DNA of 64,000 nucleotides from Calonectria ilicicola (Eukaryota > Ascomycota > Sordariomycetes > Hypocreales > Nectriaceae), in NCBI GenBank assembly GCA_020809705.1, contig CP085829.1:1674001-1738000 (forward strand). The letters run 5' to 3'. Under the pieces are notes generated by a model that worked only from the letters and a program-made list of their open reading frames with translations, did no database searches and was not told the origin of the DNA. The position numbers and the translations under genes were made by a program. Shown one piece after another: positions 22,296-35,361 of the stretch; position 1 is the first letter of the stretch; each line of letters opens with the position of its first letter.

Positions 22296-25200
22296 TGGGG
22301 GGCGTGGGATGCACCACATGGGGGGCGCATGGGAATCTGGGCAAAGGCCATGGGCAAATTGACCCAGGGATTCCATGGTGTGTTTTCCACATCTAGGGTT
22401 TCTTCGGGAGACCGGGGGGCCCGCAGCCCGGTGTCAGGGGGGGCCGTTGCATTTTTTTGCTTTTCCCCCAGGGCCAAATCGTGGGATGGATGCGCAACAG
22501 CGACGACGACGACCATGACTACGCCAGCCGACGATCCCTCGGTTTTTTTTTATTGGGGAACCACAGGACGACCTGGCCTCAATTCGGGCAATTGGCGCAC
22601 CTGCAATCAGCCTGTGTTTCTCCCCAGCCAAACAGGAAAAAGCAAAGAAAAAAAACTAGTCAATTAAAAAACTATCCGTCATCATTCCCCCCCCCCTCCC
22701 CTTTTGCGCCGCTACTACTGCTGTTGTGCGGCATCACTCTTGCGGCATAGTTGCGGCGTCTGACGGCGTGTCACGCCTAGGACGCCCAACAATCAATCAA
22801 TAGGTCCCGCCTGCCTGCGGATGTCCGGATGTAGCGCTGCCTCTACCCGCCAGGCCAGCCCATTTCATGGCCTCTGCGCTTTTTCCTCCCCTCTCTGGGC
22901 TGGGCTGGGTTGTGATCAGCTGGCCGATAACCAAAAGTAAACAGCACACACACACGCACACGAGCAAAAGGTGCGGCGGTCCAATTCCATCTCTGCTGCA
23001 GGGATGATACTTGCACGCGCCCGTTGTAAAAGTCGGCGATTGACCTGACAGCTGCACTGCAATGTACAGTGCATCCCCCGCCTGTTGTCGGGACCTGCCC
23101 GCCGCAGTGGCGGTCTGGCCCTTTTTTGCTGCCTTGCCGCCGTCGAGGTCAAGATGCGTGCCCGGCTTGTTTCGGTGTCGGGGCTCCGTCGTGCAGGGGA
23201 CGCTGTCCTGGCCCGTTGCCAGTTGTGGTGATGGTTGCAAGATGAAGCCAGATGAGATCCGTGGTCTGTTCTTTTTTTTTCGCCTCCCAATTGTGCTTTC
23301 TTTTGTCAAATCTGACAACAGGTGATTCTAATGAACTGATATTATAGAGTATTATAAGAATATAATTAGAAAAAAAACATTTATTTCCCACTGTCCACAC
23401 ACTCCAACTTGTTGTCAATCTTGTCGTCCTTCACCTTACTCCGTGGTCTGTGGTGCATTTCCATTACACTAGTTACCGCCCTTGTACGCGATTCGTCCAA
23501 TCACAACCCCCAATCCAGTCATCCGCCCTCGACTCCCCCAGCAGCGCTACGGAATATCTGCGAGCCTTCCTTCACCCCCGCCAGACAGCCTTTTATTTGT
23601 TCTCGAATCGCGAATTGCAATCAATCCCCCAAACAGGCCCCCGGGCTAACTAACACATGACACGATTTGACCCAGAAACTATTGTCAATATTCCACTAAT
23701 CAATCCTCGTTCTCGGTGACGTTCGCCGAGTGTTCCAAAAGAACGTCAGCCTTAAACCTTGAACCATCCCGCCAAGACGAGCAAGCCATGACCCAGCGCA
23801 GAGGAATATGCCCATGAAAAGCCGCGCAAACGACGACGCAGGAAACAATGAACGATGGCACCCCCTTAATCCTAATCATCTGCCGGCATTGAACATCAAT
23901 CGGCGCACTGCGCACCAGACCTACCCAGCAACAGCAAGCATAACGGGGACTTGCAAAAAAAGAATGGGGGTCCCGTGGTCCGCCGTGGGAGGAGCCCAGC
24001 ACCGCATTGAAAGTGGTTTAGATTCCGAAAAAACATCCCACAGGGCCGGGTCGCATCGCTGACCACCGAAGCAGAAACTGCCCATCTCCCCCAGCGCACT
24101 GACCGCAGAGATGCAATGCATTCTCTTTGCTTTTCGTCGTGCTGCTCTGTCCATCTCCGGCTGGCTTCCGCGGGAAAAGAAAAGAAAAACACCATTCAAT
24201 GACAGCCAGCCAGACAGACGGCGGAGGCGGTCCGTAGGAGGATCCGCCGTGCACTTTGCATGCTGCACCCAGAGCAATGACCACAAAACAACAGCAAATA
24301 GACCAGACCAGACCAAAGCATGAAGAGCCGGGGCCAACCCCGTCCCACGCTTCCCCATCCCGTAGCGAAACGACGGTATGTATCTCCGTAGATCCGGTTC
24401 CTCTTTCACTTGCAGACAGCCACAGCCACAGCCAGCGTGCAAGACATTGAAGAGGCGGCGGTCCCCCCTCCCCCTCCCCCCGGGGCCGGCCAATCAGGGC
24501 CCACGTAATTATGTCTTTTTTTGGCCAAGATCTAGAATTACATCCTGCCCCAACCCAGCCCGCACGAGAAAGAAAGTATTCTAGGTTCTAGTCTATGGGG
24601 AGGGGGGGGGGGAAGCAGGCGGCGGGAGATGCATAAGTCGCAAGTCCCGATTTGCATCGCAGCACGCTGGTCAATGCCGTGCATCGAAACCCAACACCAG
24701 AAAACAAAAATTCCCCGGCGGCGAGCGCGCGCACTGCTAGTTTTCGCAACCCAACGACGGCGGACGGACGTTTCTCTCTCACCGACAGGGCCAAAAAAAA
24801 AAAAAGAGGAGGACGAAAATGAAGGAGACCCAACATAATTCTTCCGTCCCAAGATGGGAATACGGATACGCAAGGCGTGCTGCTATTACTACTCTAGTCA
24901 CAATCTCTGGAAGCGCATGTGCCCCGGCAACATAGCCCAGTCGTGTGTTGCTCCTCGTGTGTGCGCGAAAAACGTCCGCCTCCGAGCTTCCTGGCGAAGC
25001 TTGTCACAACACCCAAGGCGGCCGGTTGCGAATGGAGACATTGGGACTAGCTACAACGATCAGAAATGCTGCCAATGGTCCAAAACCAAGTTGAATGACC
25101 CAGCGTTTTTTCCAAACCCATCCCATACTGGGGGCCCCAAATTAAAACACAAGGTCCCCAAGCGTTCGACGACATGTGTCAAAAGTGGTCTGATTGTAGC

Positions 25201-25820
25201 CCAAACAGCCCATTCCACCCTGGGAGCCACCACAAACGCGTGAGCGGAGAGGGCCGGGACGGACCCCGCTGGGACGGTCTCGTTTGGTCGCGGACCGCGA
25301 GCTAGCGGCCCAGGTCACTGGCCCGCCTAATTCCCATCGGATCGGTACCTGGCATGCCATCTCGAGAAATTATCGTCCACCGTCCCGGGTCCAGCTCGTC
25401 GTAACGGCCGGGTCTTCCATGTGATGTTCAGGAAGACGTGGAACGGTTTTTTTGGCAGCCAGCTGACACGCTGCTTTTGGGGGGGTAAGTGACTTGAACT
25501 CCATGGGTAGCTTGCCTGCTTTCGATGGGGGGTGGGCGTGCCAGGCCCTCAGCCTCGCCAGAGTAGTAAAAAAAAAGAATCCACACATCAGAGCAACTAG
25601 AAGCGGTCTTCGCCTGTCCCTTCCTCATACCAGACCGCAATCGTGCCAAACCCACTTCTTTTTGATTTCCTTTCGCCTTCTTCTCTCCATTCTTTCCTTT
25701 TCCCATTGCCTTCTTTCCCTTCCGTCACCCCGGGGAAAAGGAAGACATACCCGTCCCGTGCGCCGGTGTGGGGATTTGGGGAGGGGGAGGGACGATTGAA
25801 AAAAAGAAGGGACCCTGCGC

Positions 25821-25843
25821 CCAGCACCAGCACCAGCACCAGC
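25821..25843. repeat. CACCAG hexanucleotide repeat
   Basis: Three to four tandem copies of a ccagca-type unit, in the gene desert. Confidence 0.7.
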
Positions 25844-28800
25844 GGAGGGGCGTGCCCGTAAATAAAAAATCAAAGCTGCTAGTACAGAGTAATCGGTGAC
25901 GATCCCACGGTGACCGCTTACAGCAACAAGCCAAAATATGGGACCCCAAGAAGTTCCCGGTTTATCGGCCATGACAACATTCAATGGGGAAGTTCCCGGC
26001 GACGCGGCTCGGGAAACACTCAAAGGTGAGTAATAGGCAGTTTTGCCCACCTGGACTTTTTTTTTTAGCCCCATCCACAGCCGCCGGGAGGGCGGGAACG
26101 GCGTCATAGGAGGCGGCGGCGTGCGTGCGTGCGTGGGCAGTGCGTGTGCCCATTTGTCTGGTGGCATTGGGCCATCATGGCCCGGACCCGTGGGTTTTAC
26201 CCGTTCGAAGCTTTTTTGATGTGTGCTTTTGATTTCCGTTGGGATGGGTCTCCCATCTCAATCTCTGAAGCTTTGAGTTGGAGCCTCGGTCATTTTTCGT
26301 TTTTCATTTCATTGATGATTGCATTGCTTGCTGTGCCTTAATGAAACTAGTATAGGGCCTGCACCTACTACGGTTTGCTGCTACGTACGCCATGACACAT
26401 TGACGACAAGCTTTGGCATACGAAATTGTCGCTTTTATGATAATCGACGTGTGCCTAACATAGAAGAAAACCTGTTTGTAAATCAGGCTCCTCCTCTCGA
26501 GACGGGGACCATTGTGGAGAATTCCAATGCTTTCATCTCAAGGACCCTCCCTCTCAAGGTTGCTTTGTCATATGTGCTTAGATAATGAATGTACTTATTC
26601 TTCTGCTTCATATTTTGAGTTTCCGGGAATTGCCAAGTCATGTAGAACATCTCTCACAGGCCTTCGTCTATTGTTCCAAAAGCAATCCTCGACCAAGTTC
26701 CATACAGATTACCCTGGCCTGGCGCGTAAATATTCTCCCCCTCTATCATCACCACCCTGCACAGCATCGTCCCCAATACAACCACAGCTGGATAACACCC
26801 CAAGCAAACACAATGATGAAATCCCTAGCTGGTTAATTACGTAGTGACTCACGCACTTATGCGCGTGCGCCGCTCAATCTGCCATTGAACAAAAACTTAA
26901 CTCTATATCCTCTTGCGCGGCTGGCAACGTATCTGGCGATCTCCGGGACGTACAAGGGACTCTCGATATCGAGAATCTTAATCCTCTCTCCCCCCCTCCC
27001 CTCTAAAAGACCGAACGATGATGGTGCCAAAATAACTTCAACCCTATTTCGTCGGTGAGAAGGGGGGGGGGTCCCCTCTGTTGTTTAGCAAGCATTCCCC
27101 TCTCCGGTTTAGAACCCGCGGATCGGCTTTCGCCCGCTAAAAGGGGACGATAATAAACCTAAAGCTCCAGCGGCGCAGGGCCGCCATGTGCGCTTCCCAA
27201 CGGCCGTGCAGCGCGGGCCGGACTGTGTGGCGAGAATGCCGGGTAGGTCACTCTCACTCTTGGCCGTGTCTTTTCTTTTTACTGTTTCCTAGTTTACTTT
27301 TTTTTTTGATATTATTATTATCATGTATACTCGGTGTTTTAGCCCTCCATGTCAAGATCTCTGTGTTTTTTTTTCCGGTTCGGGATTAATGTGTGGGGAA
27401 GCGTCCTTTTGTTTTCTTTTTCCTTCATGTACATTCCCTCTTTTTTTGCTTTTTCCTGCTGCCGGCTCTTGTTTTGACACAAAGGTGGTGTGCATCCACG
27501 GCACTTGACACTACCAGTACAACCCCCCCCTCCCCTCCCTCCATCAGTCAATTGAGTCGCCGGCTGAAATCCAGCCCCCAATTGCGTCCAGGGCCACCTC
27601 ACCTTGTGGATTTGAGGCCATTTACTAGTATAGTACAGTACCATGGTAGCTTGTTCCCATTACGGTATACTCGTGTTCTCTCCATCCATCCATGCTTCCC
27701 TCCCTCCCCCCCTCCTTCTCTCCCCCTTCCCTCAATCGCCGACTCGACTCATGGGTGTGGGGCCTCGCCGACCAACATGAAAAAGTATCCCAGCTCCACG
27801 TCGCAATAGTGTCAAGCACGGGCTGTCGATGGCCCTTCGACTATCGAGTCTTGGCCCAAGCTACCAGCTAGGGTCGCCTACCTCGGCTCCCGAGCTTCCG
27901 TTGTCTCCCCGTCCTCCCCCTCCATCGGCCCTCTACATTACCCGGCCAAGTCCGATCGGGAACACGCCAATCTCAAACCCTAGGGCGTCAATTGTGCACC
28001 CCGGCCTGCCAAAGTCTTTGAATGGCCCTTTAATTCCCCCTAAAACACCACCGGGAGCTAATGGGAGGGGGGGATGGGGGGAGAAAACAGATCAACACCA
28101 TAGGATGCATTATCGTCCATAGTGCTGCACCCCCATTTTGGATTCGCGAATGCGGTACGTGCGAGATCATGACTCCGCCATCGAACGAGTGGCTTTCCAG
28201 CGGAATGGCAACTAAAATTACTGCCCTCGTCCCTGTGGTGGTGTTTTTTTGCTTGCCAATCATCCCTACAAGGCTTTTCCCAGTTCCATCATAGCTCTCT
28301 TTTTTTTTTTCAGGGTCCTCTGCTGGCGTTATCCACTCTAAACTTAGGTACCATACCCCCCTAGCTGTGCCTCACCCTGGCGCCCGCACCACTCTTCCGC
28401 GTGGTCCCCTCCAAGCTATGTGCCCACCTATTCCGTCAGATAGCTTTGGGCGGAATGTAGCGACCGTCTAGAACACGAGGAGGAGCATAAACAAGCATCG
28501 CGGGCATGTGAAGGGGAAGGGGGAGGGGGGTCGGGCAGGACAGTAAGCTACCTGGCTAGCTGGCTAGTTCCCTCACGGAGCCGCAACAACAACGGGGATT
28601 CGGGTGCGTTCCTCCGTCGGACCCAGCTCCGAAATCATAAAATATAGGCGAAACTAGTAATAAAGGACAGGTAATTCATGACAATGGCATCTCGGGTAGC
28701 CTTTTCCAGCGTAGGAAAGGAATAAAAAATAAAAATAAAAAAAAAAAAGTAATAAAAAAGAAGGTTGCATGGAGGGGTGTGAGCGCTGCTGCACAGCCAA

Positions 28801-31241
28801 CAGACGTCGACGGTTGAGGGATCGTCACTTCTCGGCTCGAGGCGCCATAGAAAAGCAGCGGGTGACCCGCGTGGCTGTCCCCTGGTGGCTAAAACCCCAA
28901 ACATGAGAGCGTCCCATCTACCACCCCGACCGTTACATCTGTCAGTGCTCGGGCATGCGATATGCTACCTGTACCTGCCTTGCTGCAAATTGGCCATGCA
29001 GGTGCTCGGTGCGTTGCGACAAATGTGATGCCTCACAACCGCCAGCCTGGTAAAGGTGAGCCATCACACAACGGTTTCTACGGGGTCCCTCCAAGACCTG
29101 CAGCTAGCAAGGGCCGGTCAGTGCACTCACTGCACGCCCGCACTTGGGGGAAGACAGAGACAGGACCGGCAGGCAAAAAAAAAGATGAGAGAGAGACTCA
29201 CTGACGGACTAACTATCTGGGAGGGGGGTGGGAAGGGGTGGGAAAACTCTGAATAGACGAGGGTTAGGAGGGTGATGAGGAGGGGAGGGGAAAAATAGAA
29301 GCAAAAGAAACGGGATTTGCATCACTGGTTTTACGCCCATCTTACTTCCGCAGCGACGCCCGCCAGCAAAAAAATTCAATTGCGACGTCGTTGAGAGAGC
29401 AGCGGGCGCCCCGTTGTTTCTCCATGGCCGTGCAGCCCACCAAGGCCGACGCCGCCGGGCTGGACTTCGGCATCCCGCGTACTGCTGCATCGGCTTCCGC
29501 GAGAGAACTGCTGCACTCGGCCAGAAGCAGCGGCGGCGACGTGGGGAAGAAGAACGAAACAAGCAGCAGCAGGAACGGGAACAGGAACAGGAATAGCAAC
29601 AACGACGCGAGCAGGAGGTCACGGCGCACCGTCACGAGATGAGATCTGGCAGAATGGTTCATGGCGATTGCCTCCAGTGGGCTGCGTCTGCAGTCGTGCG
29701 TGGTGCGTCCCGAGAATGCGTCCACATCCGAGATGGCTTCAGGTTCAGCCAGCCAGCCAGCCCAGCTTGTATGTAGCTAGCTGCTTGTAGGTAGCTGTGC
29801 CTCAGTCTGGCAGACCAGAAGAACCTGCCGTCTCCGCCTCCGCCTCCGTCTCCGTCCGTCAAAGACATGGCTTCCCTTCCTTGCGGTTTTGTTGTCTCTT
29901 CCCGTTTCCTGCTGCCCACAGGTGATCGCCCTAGACATTTCCTAATCCGCCCAATTCTCCCATAACCTCCGAGCCTACTGATTCCAAATTTCAACCCGTC
30001 GCCCCGCACACCACCGTTGTTGGCCAACCGTTAGAGACCTCCCCAGTTTGGCAGCTTGGCCCTTGTTTTTTCCTGACTGTGTTTGAACCAAAAAAGAAAA
30101 AAAAAAAACAGGGAAAAAAAAAGAGGCTCCCAAACCAAGAAATCCAAGACCCAGCAAATAGCCGTCGGACTTTTTGGCTTTTGCTTGCAACTCACCTGCC
30201 TATCTCTCTCTGTCGCACACACCCAACCCAACACATCAACCACCAACCACCGCCCGCCCGTCGTCACCGGCCCATCCGGTCAGCCCGTTTTATGTACATA
30301 CGTAGTGCTAGCTAAGGACGTATGTAGTCTGTCTGCACGCTGACGGAGGCTCACCACAGCGCCGAACAGCCCCGCCCCACAGCCGCCCGGGGTCGAGCCC
30401 TCCGTCCCGGCGCCGCAGGGGGAGGAGGGGCCCGCATCTCCACATCGATATGCTTTCACAAAGACCGTTATTTATCTCGTGGCATCATCCTCGCCCTGCT
30501 TGGCATCTAGCTAGGTGTCTATCTGGGCGATGCCCATCAGTGCTCGACGCCGCACGCCCACATGCAAATCGCCAGATGTGCGCACGTAGAAATCCCGAGT
30601 CTAGACCCTCGCTAAGCTGCCGCACTAAACATCACCTCGATCGGGTGGCCCATGATATGAGATCAATCACTTTTCATCGGCATCCTTTCTGACCAGCCAA
30701 GAGAATGTAAGCGCTTATAAATATCCTTTTGTGGGGGGAGCTGAACAGCTCGTGGGGCTACAGCACCTTGGCTGTGTGTCAGCGCCCTGCAGTCTGCCTA
30801 CAATCAATCCTACCTGCAATCCTGCCTGCATATCATGAACTTGTTGTCCCCGAGTCGCTGTAGGGTAGTGACATTCGGATATAGCAACCCCCCCAGCCTG
30901 TCACATTTTCAATTTTCGGGTGCCAATTCGATCAAAGTGAATCAATTTCAATTTTAATCACTGGGAACACATGGGATTTGATTTCCAAATAGTTCTATGG
31001 TGAACAAACCGCTTGTTCTTAACAATAATTCATTGTTCTTCCAACGGACGTTGAACACGACATGTTGGCGGTGACTATAACACGGACCAGCCCAAACCAC
31101 TCCAACCTGTCCTCGGTACCAATCTCTTCATCTTCAAAGCTTGCATCAGATCATCAAAGATCAAACCAGAGAAGGAAAAAAAAACCCATCCCATAAATAA
31201 TCCTAGTCGATTCCCTCTTTTCATATGCCAAAACCACTAAA

Positions 31242-31859
31242 ATGACAGATTTTACCAATATTGGTAACATCCGATCCCGGGCCAATCTGATTAACCTCGC
31301 TTGCGAAGTCCTTGCCAAAACGTATCCGGCTGTGCCGCAATCACTGATTCAGTGCCAAGCTGAATCTCTCCAAAACGACTCCCTCTCTGAATTCCTCGAC
31401 GCAAACCTCAAGCCCGATACTTTTGAAACCGTTGGTAAAGACGAAGTCTCTGGTGATGAGATGGACGATGACGACGATAATAACGATGACGATAATAATA
31501 ATGATGATGATGAATTCGCAGGGCTTACTAGAGACATGGCCAACCTAAGGCTTTTTGATTCCAGAACCGAGTTTAACCTAGAGTGTGACAAGCGTCTCCT
31601 CAAGGATCTCGAAGCCTCCCAAATACTCAGCACCGGCTCCTCAGCCCCCGAGACTGACGATGGCTACGTCTGGCTCCCTCCACCTGCCTTTGAGTCTCAA
31701 GAGCCAGAGCTTGTTGACAAAGACGAGGTCGAGAACCTAGAAAGGAGCCATAGGGACATACGAGATGTGCTATCATTTTTACAAGTACAACAGAATTTAC
31801 GCGACCGCCGTGCTCGCGCTAAACTCGCTGGAGAGAAAGAGACTGCTGGTCAGTCATGA
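31242..31859 (+). CDS. small acidic protein of unknown function
   Basis: Single exon, 205 aa, ATG in a good fungal context (ctaaaATGa). I do not recognise the family. Residues 71-91 are an almost pure Asp/Asn tract encoded by a GAT/GAC/AAT/AAC triplet microsatellite at about 31,461-31,512. The C-terminal third contains the tryptophan-bearing DGYVWLPPPAF, a glutamate-rich helix and a basic end (NLRDRRARAKLAGEK). No signal peptide or membrane segment. Asp/Asn tracts of this kind occur in nuclear and chromatin proteins, but no role can be assigned. The flanking region upstream is the long gene desert. Confidence 0.65.
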   Translation: MTDFTNIGNIRSRANLINLACEVLAKTYPAVPQSLIQCQAESLQNDSLSEFLDANLKPDTFETVGKDEVSGDEMDDDDDNNDDDNNNDDDEFAGLTRDMANLRLFDSRTEFNLECDKRLLKDLEASQILSTGSSAPETDDGYVWLPPPAFESQEPELVDKDEVENLERSHRDIRDVLSFLQVQQNLRDRRARAKLAGEKETAGQS

Positions 31860-32724
31860 TGGTTCCTTGTAAATTAGATATTTGATCAAGGACAAAGCGC
31901 TGGCGCTCAAATAAAGAAAAAGTTCTCCATTGTTACCTACCCTTAACCAAACCATCGTGCCCACCTTTAACTTCTTTAACCTGGATACTATAGAACTCAC
32001 ATGTCCTGAAACGTCGATTTGGGTGAGAAAATAAATAAAGTGAGGGGCTGACATAGAAATTATTTATTTCTTTATTTATTTACTTATAAATTGTTTGGAA
32101 GATGGCGAGAGAAGGTAGGGAGGGGGAGTACAATCTTTCAAGGACTGTACTGCACACCAAGGAACGTATAGGACACACGCCAATGTTTCTCCAAAAAATA
32201 AGGCTTTTTTTTCTCACAAAGGAACCGACAACCCAATTATAAGAGGAACACAATTAATTTCACCTGACAACAAGTCCTTTACTTTGAAACAGTGAATTGA
32301 CAATGATTTAGCAGAACTTGGTAATATAGGTGTCCGAAGCAGTGGGCCCCGTCGTAGCTTTTAAAGCACCCTCCCTGGTCACGTCCTTTCGACCATCTAA
32401 ATACATGACTGTTGCTTGTTTGTGATTTTGTTCTCTAGAGTATGAGATGTTCATTTCAGCTCCCCCTGGTGAATTGCGTCACCATGCTCCTAATCATGCA
32501 CGGGTGCCGTCCATCTCTTACGACGGCTTTCTCCAGCTCACATTGCTGTGCCAATCCTCGCTCGTGCTCCTGCTCGTGAGCCCAACAGAGCTCTCAGCAG
32601 AATGGCCGAGAAACTCGAAGCTCATCTCTGAGCTTCGGCTGCTCTGCGGCGTGCAGGGACACACGGCATTGCTCGAGTCGTGACCCTCTGGCGTTGGTGA
32701 GACGATGCTGCGTGCTGCGTCTTT
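31860..32724. other. convergent intergenic region
   Basis: It lies between the 3' ends of the acidic protein gene and the STRAP-like gene. An AT-rich block (tatttatttcttt type) lies at 32,056-32,095. No gene is seen. Confidence 0.45.
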
Positions 32725-33952
32725 CTATTCCGCAGTACGCTCGGTTCCGCCGCGCCAGAGGCCGTAGTAACCATCACAGTTCTTCCACAGCTTGATGGTG
32801 CCATCTTCGGAGCCCGTGGCGTAGAGCTTTCCATCTGGGGCAAAGGCAATCGACCAAATAGGACCGTGGTGACCCTTGTGGGTGTCAAGCTCGGTCTCGT
32901 CGTCAAATCGAATCACCTTGGCCCAAGTACCAGGCTCCTCGCCAACGACCAACTTGCGACCCTTGACATCAAGCGAGACGCTAGCAATGGTGTAAGGAAG
33001 AACGATGCGCTTCAGCTCGTCCATGGCCTGGGGTCCGCCCCAAAAGTAAGCTGTCTTGCCAGCAGCCACTGCGAGGACAGGCTTGCCTCCGCCAATGTCA
33101 TCGGGGGAGGCATACTCAGGAGACAGGGAAACCATTTCACAGGATTTGATGTCGCCGTCGAGGACCTCATGACGGATGCAAGCGCGGCTAGGCAGATCGA
33201 GCCATCGAATCGTTTTGTCCGATGCCGTAACGACAATGTTGGGGTCTTGAGTCCAGCAAATGAATTTGATGGAGCCAGTGTGGACACCCTCGCCAATTTC
33301 GAAACCAGCCGAGGCAGGAATGGTCGCAGGGGCGCCGGGGTTGTTGGAGGCAGCAAGTTCAGTCAGATCGAATACGCGGAGCTTCTTTTCCATGCCGCCA
33401 GTGGCGACAAGGTCCGAATTGTCGGGGGGGTATGCGACAGCGCGCACGATGTGATCATGCTGGAGAGTGTAGAGCAGCTCTCCGGTATGGGTGTCCCAGA
33501 TCTTGCTGGTCGACAATGTTAGATGAGAGAAATTGATTAAATGAATGAATAAGGTAGACTAAAAAAACAAAACCAAAAAAAACCTACGCAGTAAAATCGG
33601 CAGAGGCAGTAGCAGCGTTGGACGCATCAGGGCTAAGTCTGGCCTGCCAGACGGCGCCCTTGTGGCCTATAAAGGTGCCAATCCTGGTGGAATGTGAATT
33701 AGACTTCAGTCGCAAAGTGGACAAGATTCAGCAACGTACCAGTCGCCAGTGATGCCGTCGCGAAGCATAGGATTACCATCTGATGCTCGGTCAGCACGCA
33801 GCATGCGACAATGTGACATACGGCGAACCTTTGCAAGCCGAGATCATGTAGTAGACATCGTCCTTTTCGAGCGAGGAGAAAGAAATGTGAGGGACAGGCC
33901 GAGAGTGGCCGTGGCAGGTCAGAGGAACGTATTGGCGGTTTTCAGAGGCCAT
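32725..33952 (-). CDS. STRAP/UNRIP-like WD40 repeat protein
   Basis: Four exons, 33952-33829, 33779-33740, 33683-33588 and 33505-32725, with introns of 49, 56 and 82 nt, give 346 aa with all phases matching. Full-length similarity to serine-threonine kinase receptor-associated protein is seen. It starts with QYVPLTCHGHSRPVPHISF, then DGNPMLRDGITGDWIGTFIG, then FTAKIWDTHTGELLYTL, and ends with YATGSEDGTIKLW. About seven WD40 blades are expected. In animals STRAP/UNRIP joins the SMN complex in snRNP assembly and also acts in signalling; the fungal protein is probably a scaffold, exact role unknown. It is divergent from the Doa1-like WD40 gene, with a 1.4-kb gap between them. Confidence 0.9.
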
Positions 33953-35361
33953 TGCGACAGGTGCGGTCGAGTGATGGATCGGTTCGAATGGCTGAGTGCG
34001 GGCGGTGATATCAGAGTTCGCAGAGGCGGTGTCGATGGATGGAGGGGTAGTAGCGGCGTAGGCGTCAAGAAGGAGCGCGATGGAGTAGGGCTGCTCGTAG
34101 GGCGCGCGGGGTGCGATGTGATGCGATGGTGTGAAGCGAGATGGAAATGAGAGGTCGTAACGGTCGTAAACTTCGTCAAGAGCGGGCTCGAATTGTCGCG
34201 TGTCGTCGCATGCAGCGGGCAGAGGAGCTGAGAGCTGGTGGAGGCGGGCAAAAAAAAGCACCAAGGCTGAAGCGAAGGTGTCGAGCAGCAACCTGAAAGG
34301 GTGGCGTGGGGCTTCTCCGATAGGCGAAGGAGTTGCAGTCGATGTTTTTCCCCCACACACAGAAACAGAAAGAGGACACAGTCGAGAGGAGGGAGAGGAA
34401 GGGGAAAAGGGGGAGAAGCGAAGCCGGTGATGGGGGAGGAAATTTGTCTCCGTCTTGGGACTGGGCGGTTTATTTTGGTTTGTCTTGGCCACGACGGGAG
34501 GCACTCAGGCACAAGGCAGGCACCCGGTTGCGGACTTGCGCTTGCCAAAAACAACCTCAGCGGGGTTCATCAGTGGATCGTGGGAGGAAGGAGTAATGAG
34601 CCTGCTCATGCTGATTCACCCAAATGGGTCAATCAATGCGTGCGCACCGCCACAGAGCGGGGTGCATGTGTTTGCGAGGAGCACACTTGGCCACAGCGTC
34701 TTAGACACGTTCCCCTCAACTCAGGCAGGATTCAGGATGGAACATGTGGCTTGTTGGGCTGCCGAACCGAAGGGGAAGGGGCAGCACAGCACATTCTGCG
34801 AAGGACTGGGAATATGGCAAAATGACAGGGATTTTTGAAGCCAAAAAATGTGATAATTCATTTCTAGAAATATATAGGCCCCTAGCTCCTTTAATACTTA
34901 ACATATTCTGAGCCTATTGCTGCCCCTATGTACAATGTACAATATATGCCATCCATGGCTTCGGCCCCCCGCTAGACTTGGTTTGGGGGGCGGTGGTGGA
35001 GGTGGCTGGTGGGGTGCCAAGTGAATTGCAGTGACGCACCTGTGGCTCTACCTAAGCTGACCGACCCGCGAGCGAGGGGCGGCTCGGTCCAGCTCCATGT
35101 ACCTCTCTCAGCTTCCATCATATCGAGTCTTCTCTGCCCACTGTAAGCCACCAAAACAAAGGGCAGAGCTCTGGCATCTTCGTAACGAATCCGAGGCACC
35201 ATTTTTTCTTCTTCTCCTCTATCCCTCGACCGGCGCACAGCTCCTGAACTCGATCGTGCTACTGTGCCACCTCGTTCCCCTTCCGCCCTTCTCCCCGCAT
35301 ACCTGCTCCGATTACAAAGACATCAACAAGCCAGACACTACATCCAACAAAATTAACAAGC
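33953..35361. promoter_or_regulatory. divergent promoter region, STRAP-like / Doa1-like genes
   Basis: 1.4 kb separate the two start codons. GC-rich overlapping ORFs on both strands at 33,790-34,840 show no domains and are read as noise. Two separate promoters or one shared control region are equally possible. Confidence 0.4.

Larger units (their letters stand above)
21432..31241. other. 9.8-kb gene desert with dense simple sequence
   Basis: No ORF here shows a domain, a consistent splice pattern or a convincing start. Overlapping ORFs on both strands near 21,700-22,500 and 23,900-24,500 look like GC-driven artefacts. The stretch is full of homopolymers: C/G runs near 22,687, 24,600, 27,061 and 28,070, and A/T runs near 21,798, 22,540, 24,792 and 28,737. 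GT repeats lie at 21,600-21,650 and short tandem motifs elsewhere. It must include the promoter and leader of the bHLH gene at its left end. Noncoding transcripts are possible but not shown. Confidence 0.5.

Noticed and set aside
21705..22392. Overlapping ORFs of 96-223 codons on both strands
   Set aside because: They overlap in several frames in GC-rich low-complexity sequence, show no domain, and lack consistent splice sites; composition explains them.
33791..34554. ORFs of 211-237 codons on the minus strand upstream of the STRAP-like gene
   Set aside because: They overlap the true first exons in other frames and consist of Ser/Pro/Arg-rich shadow sequence.
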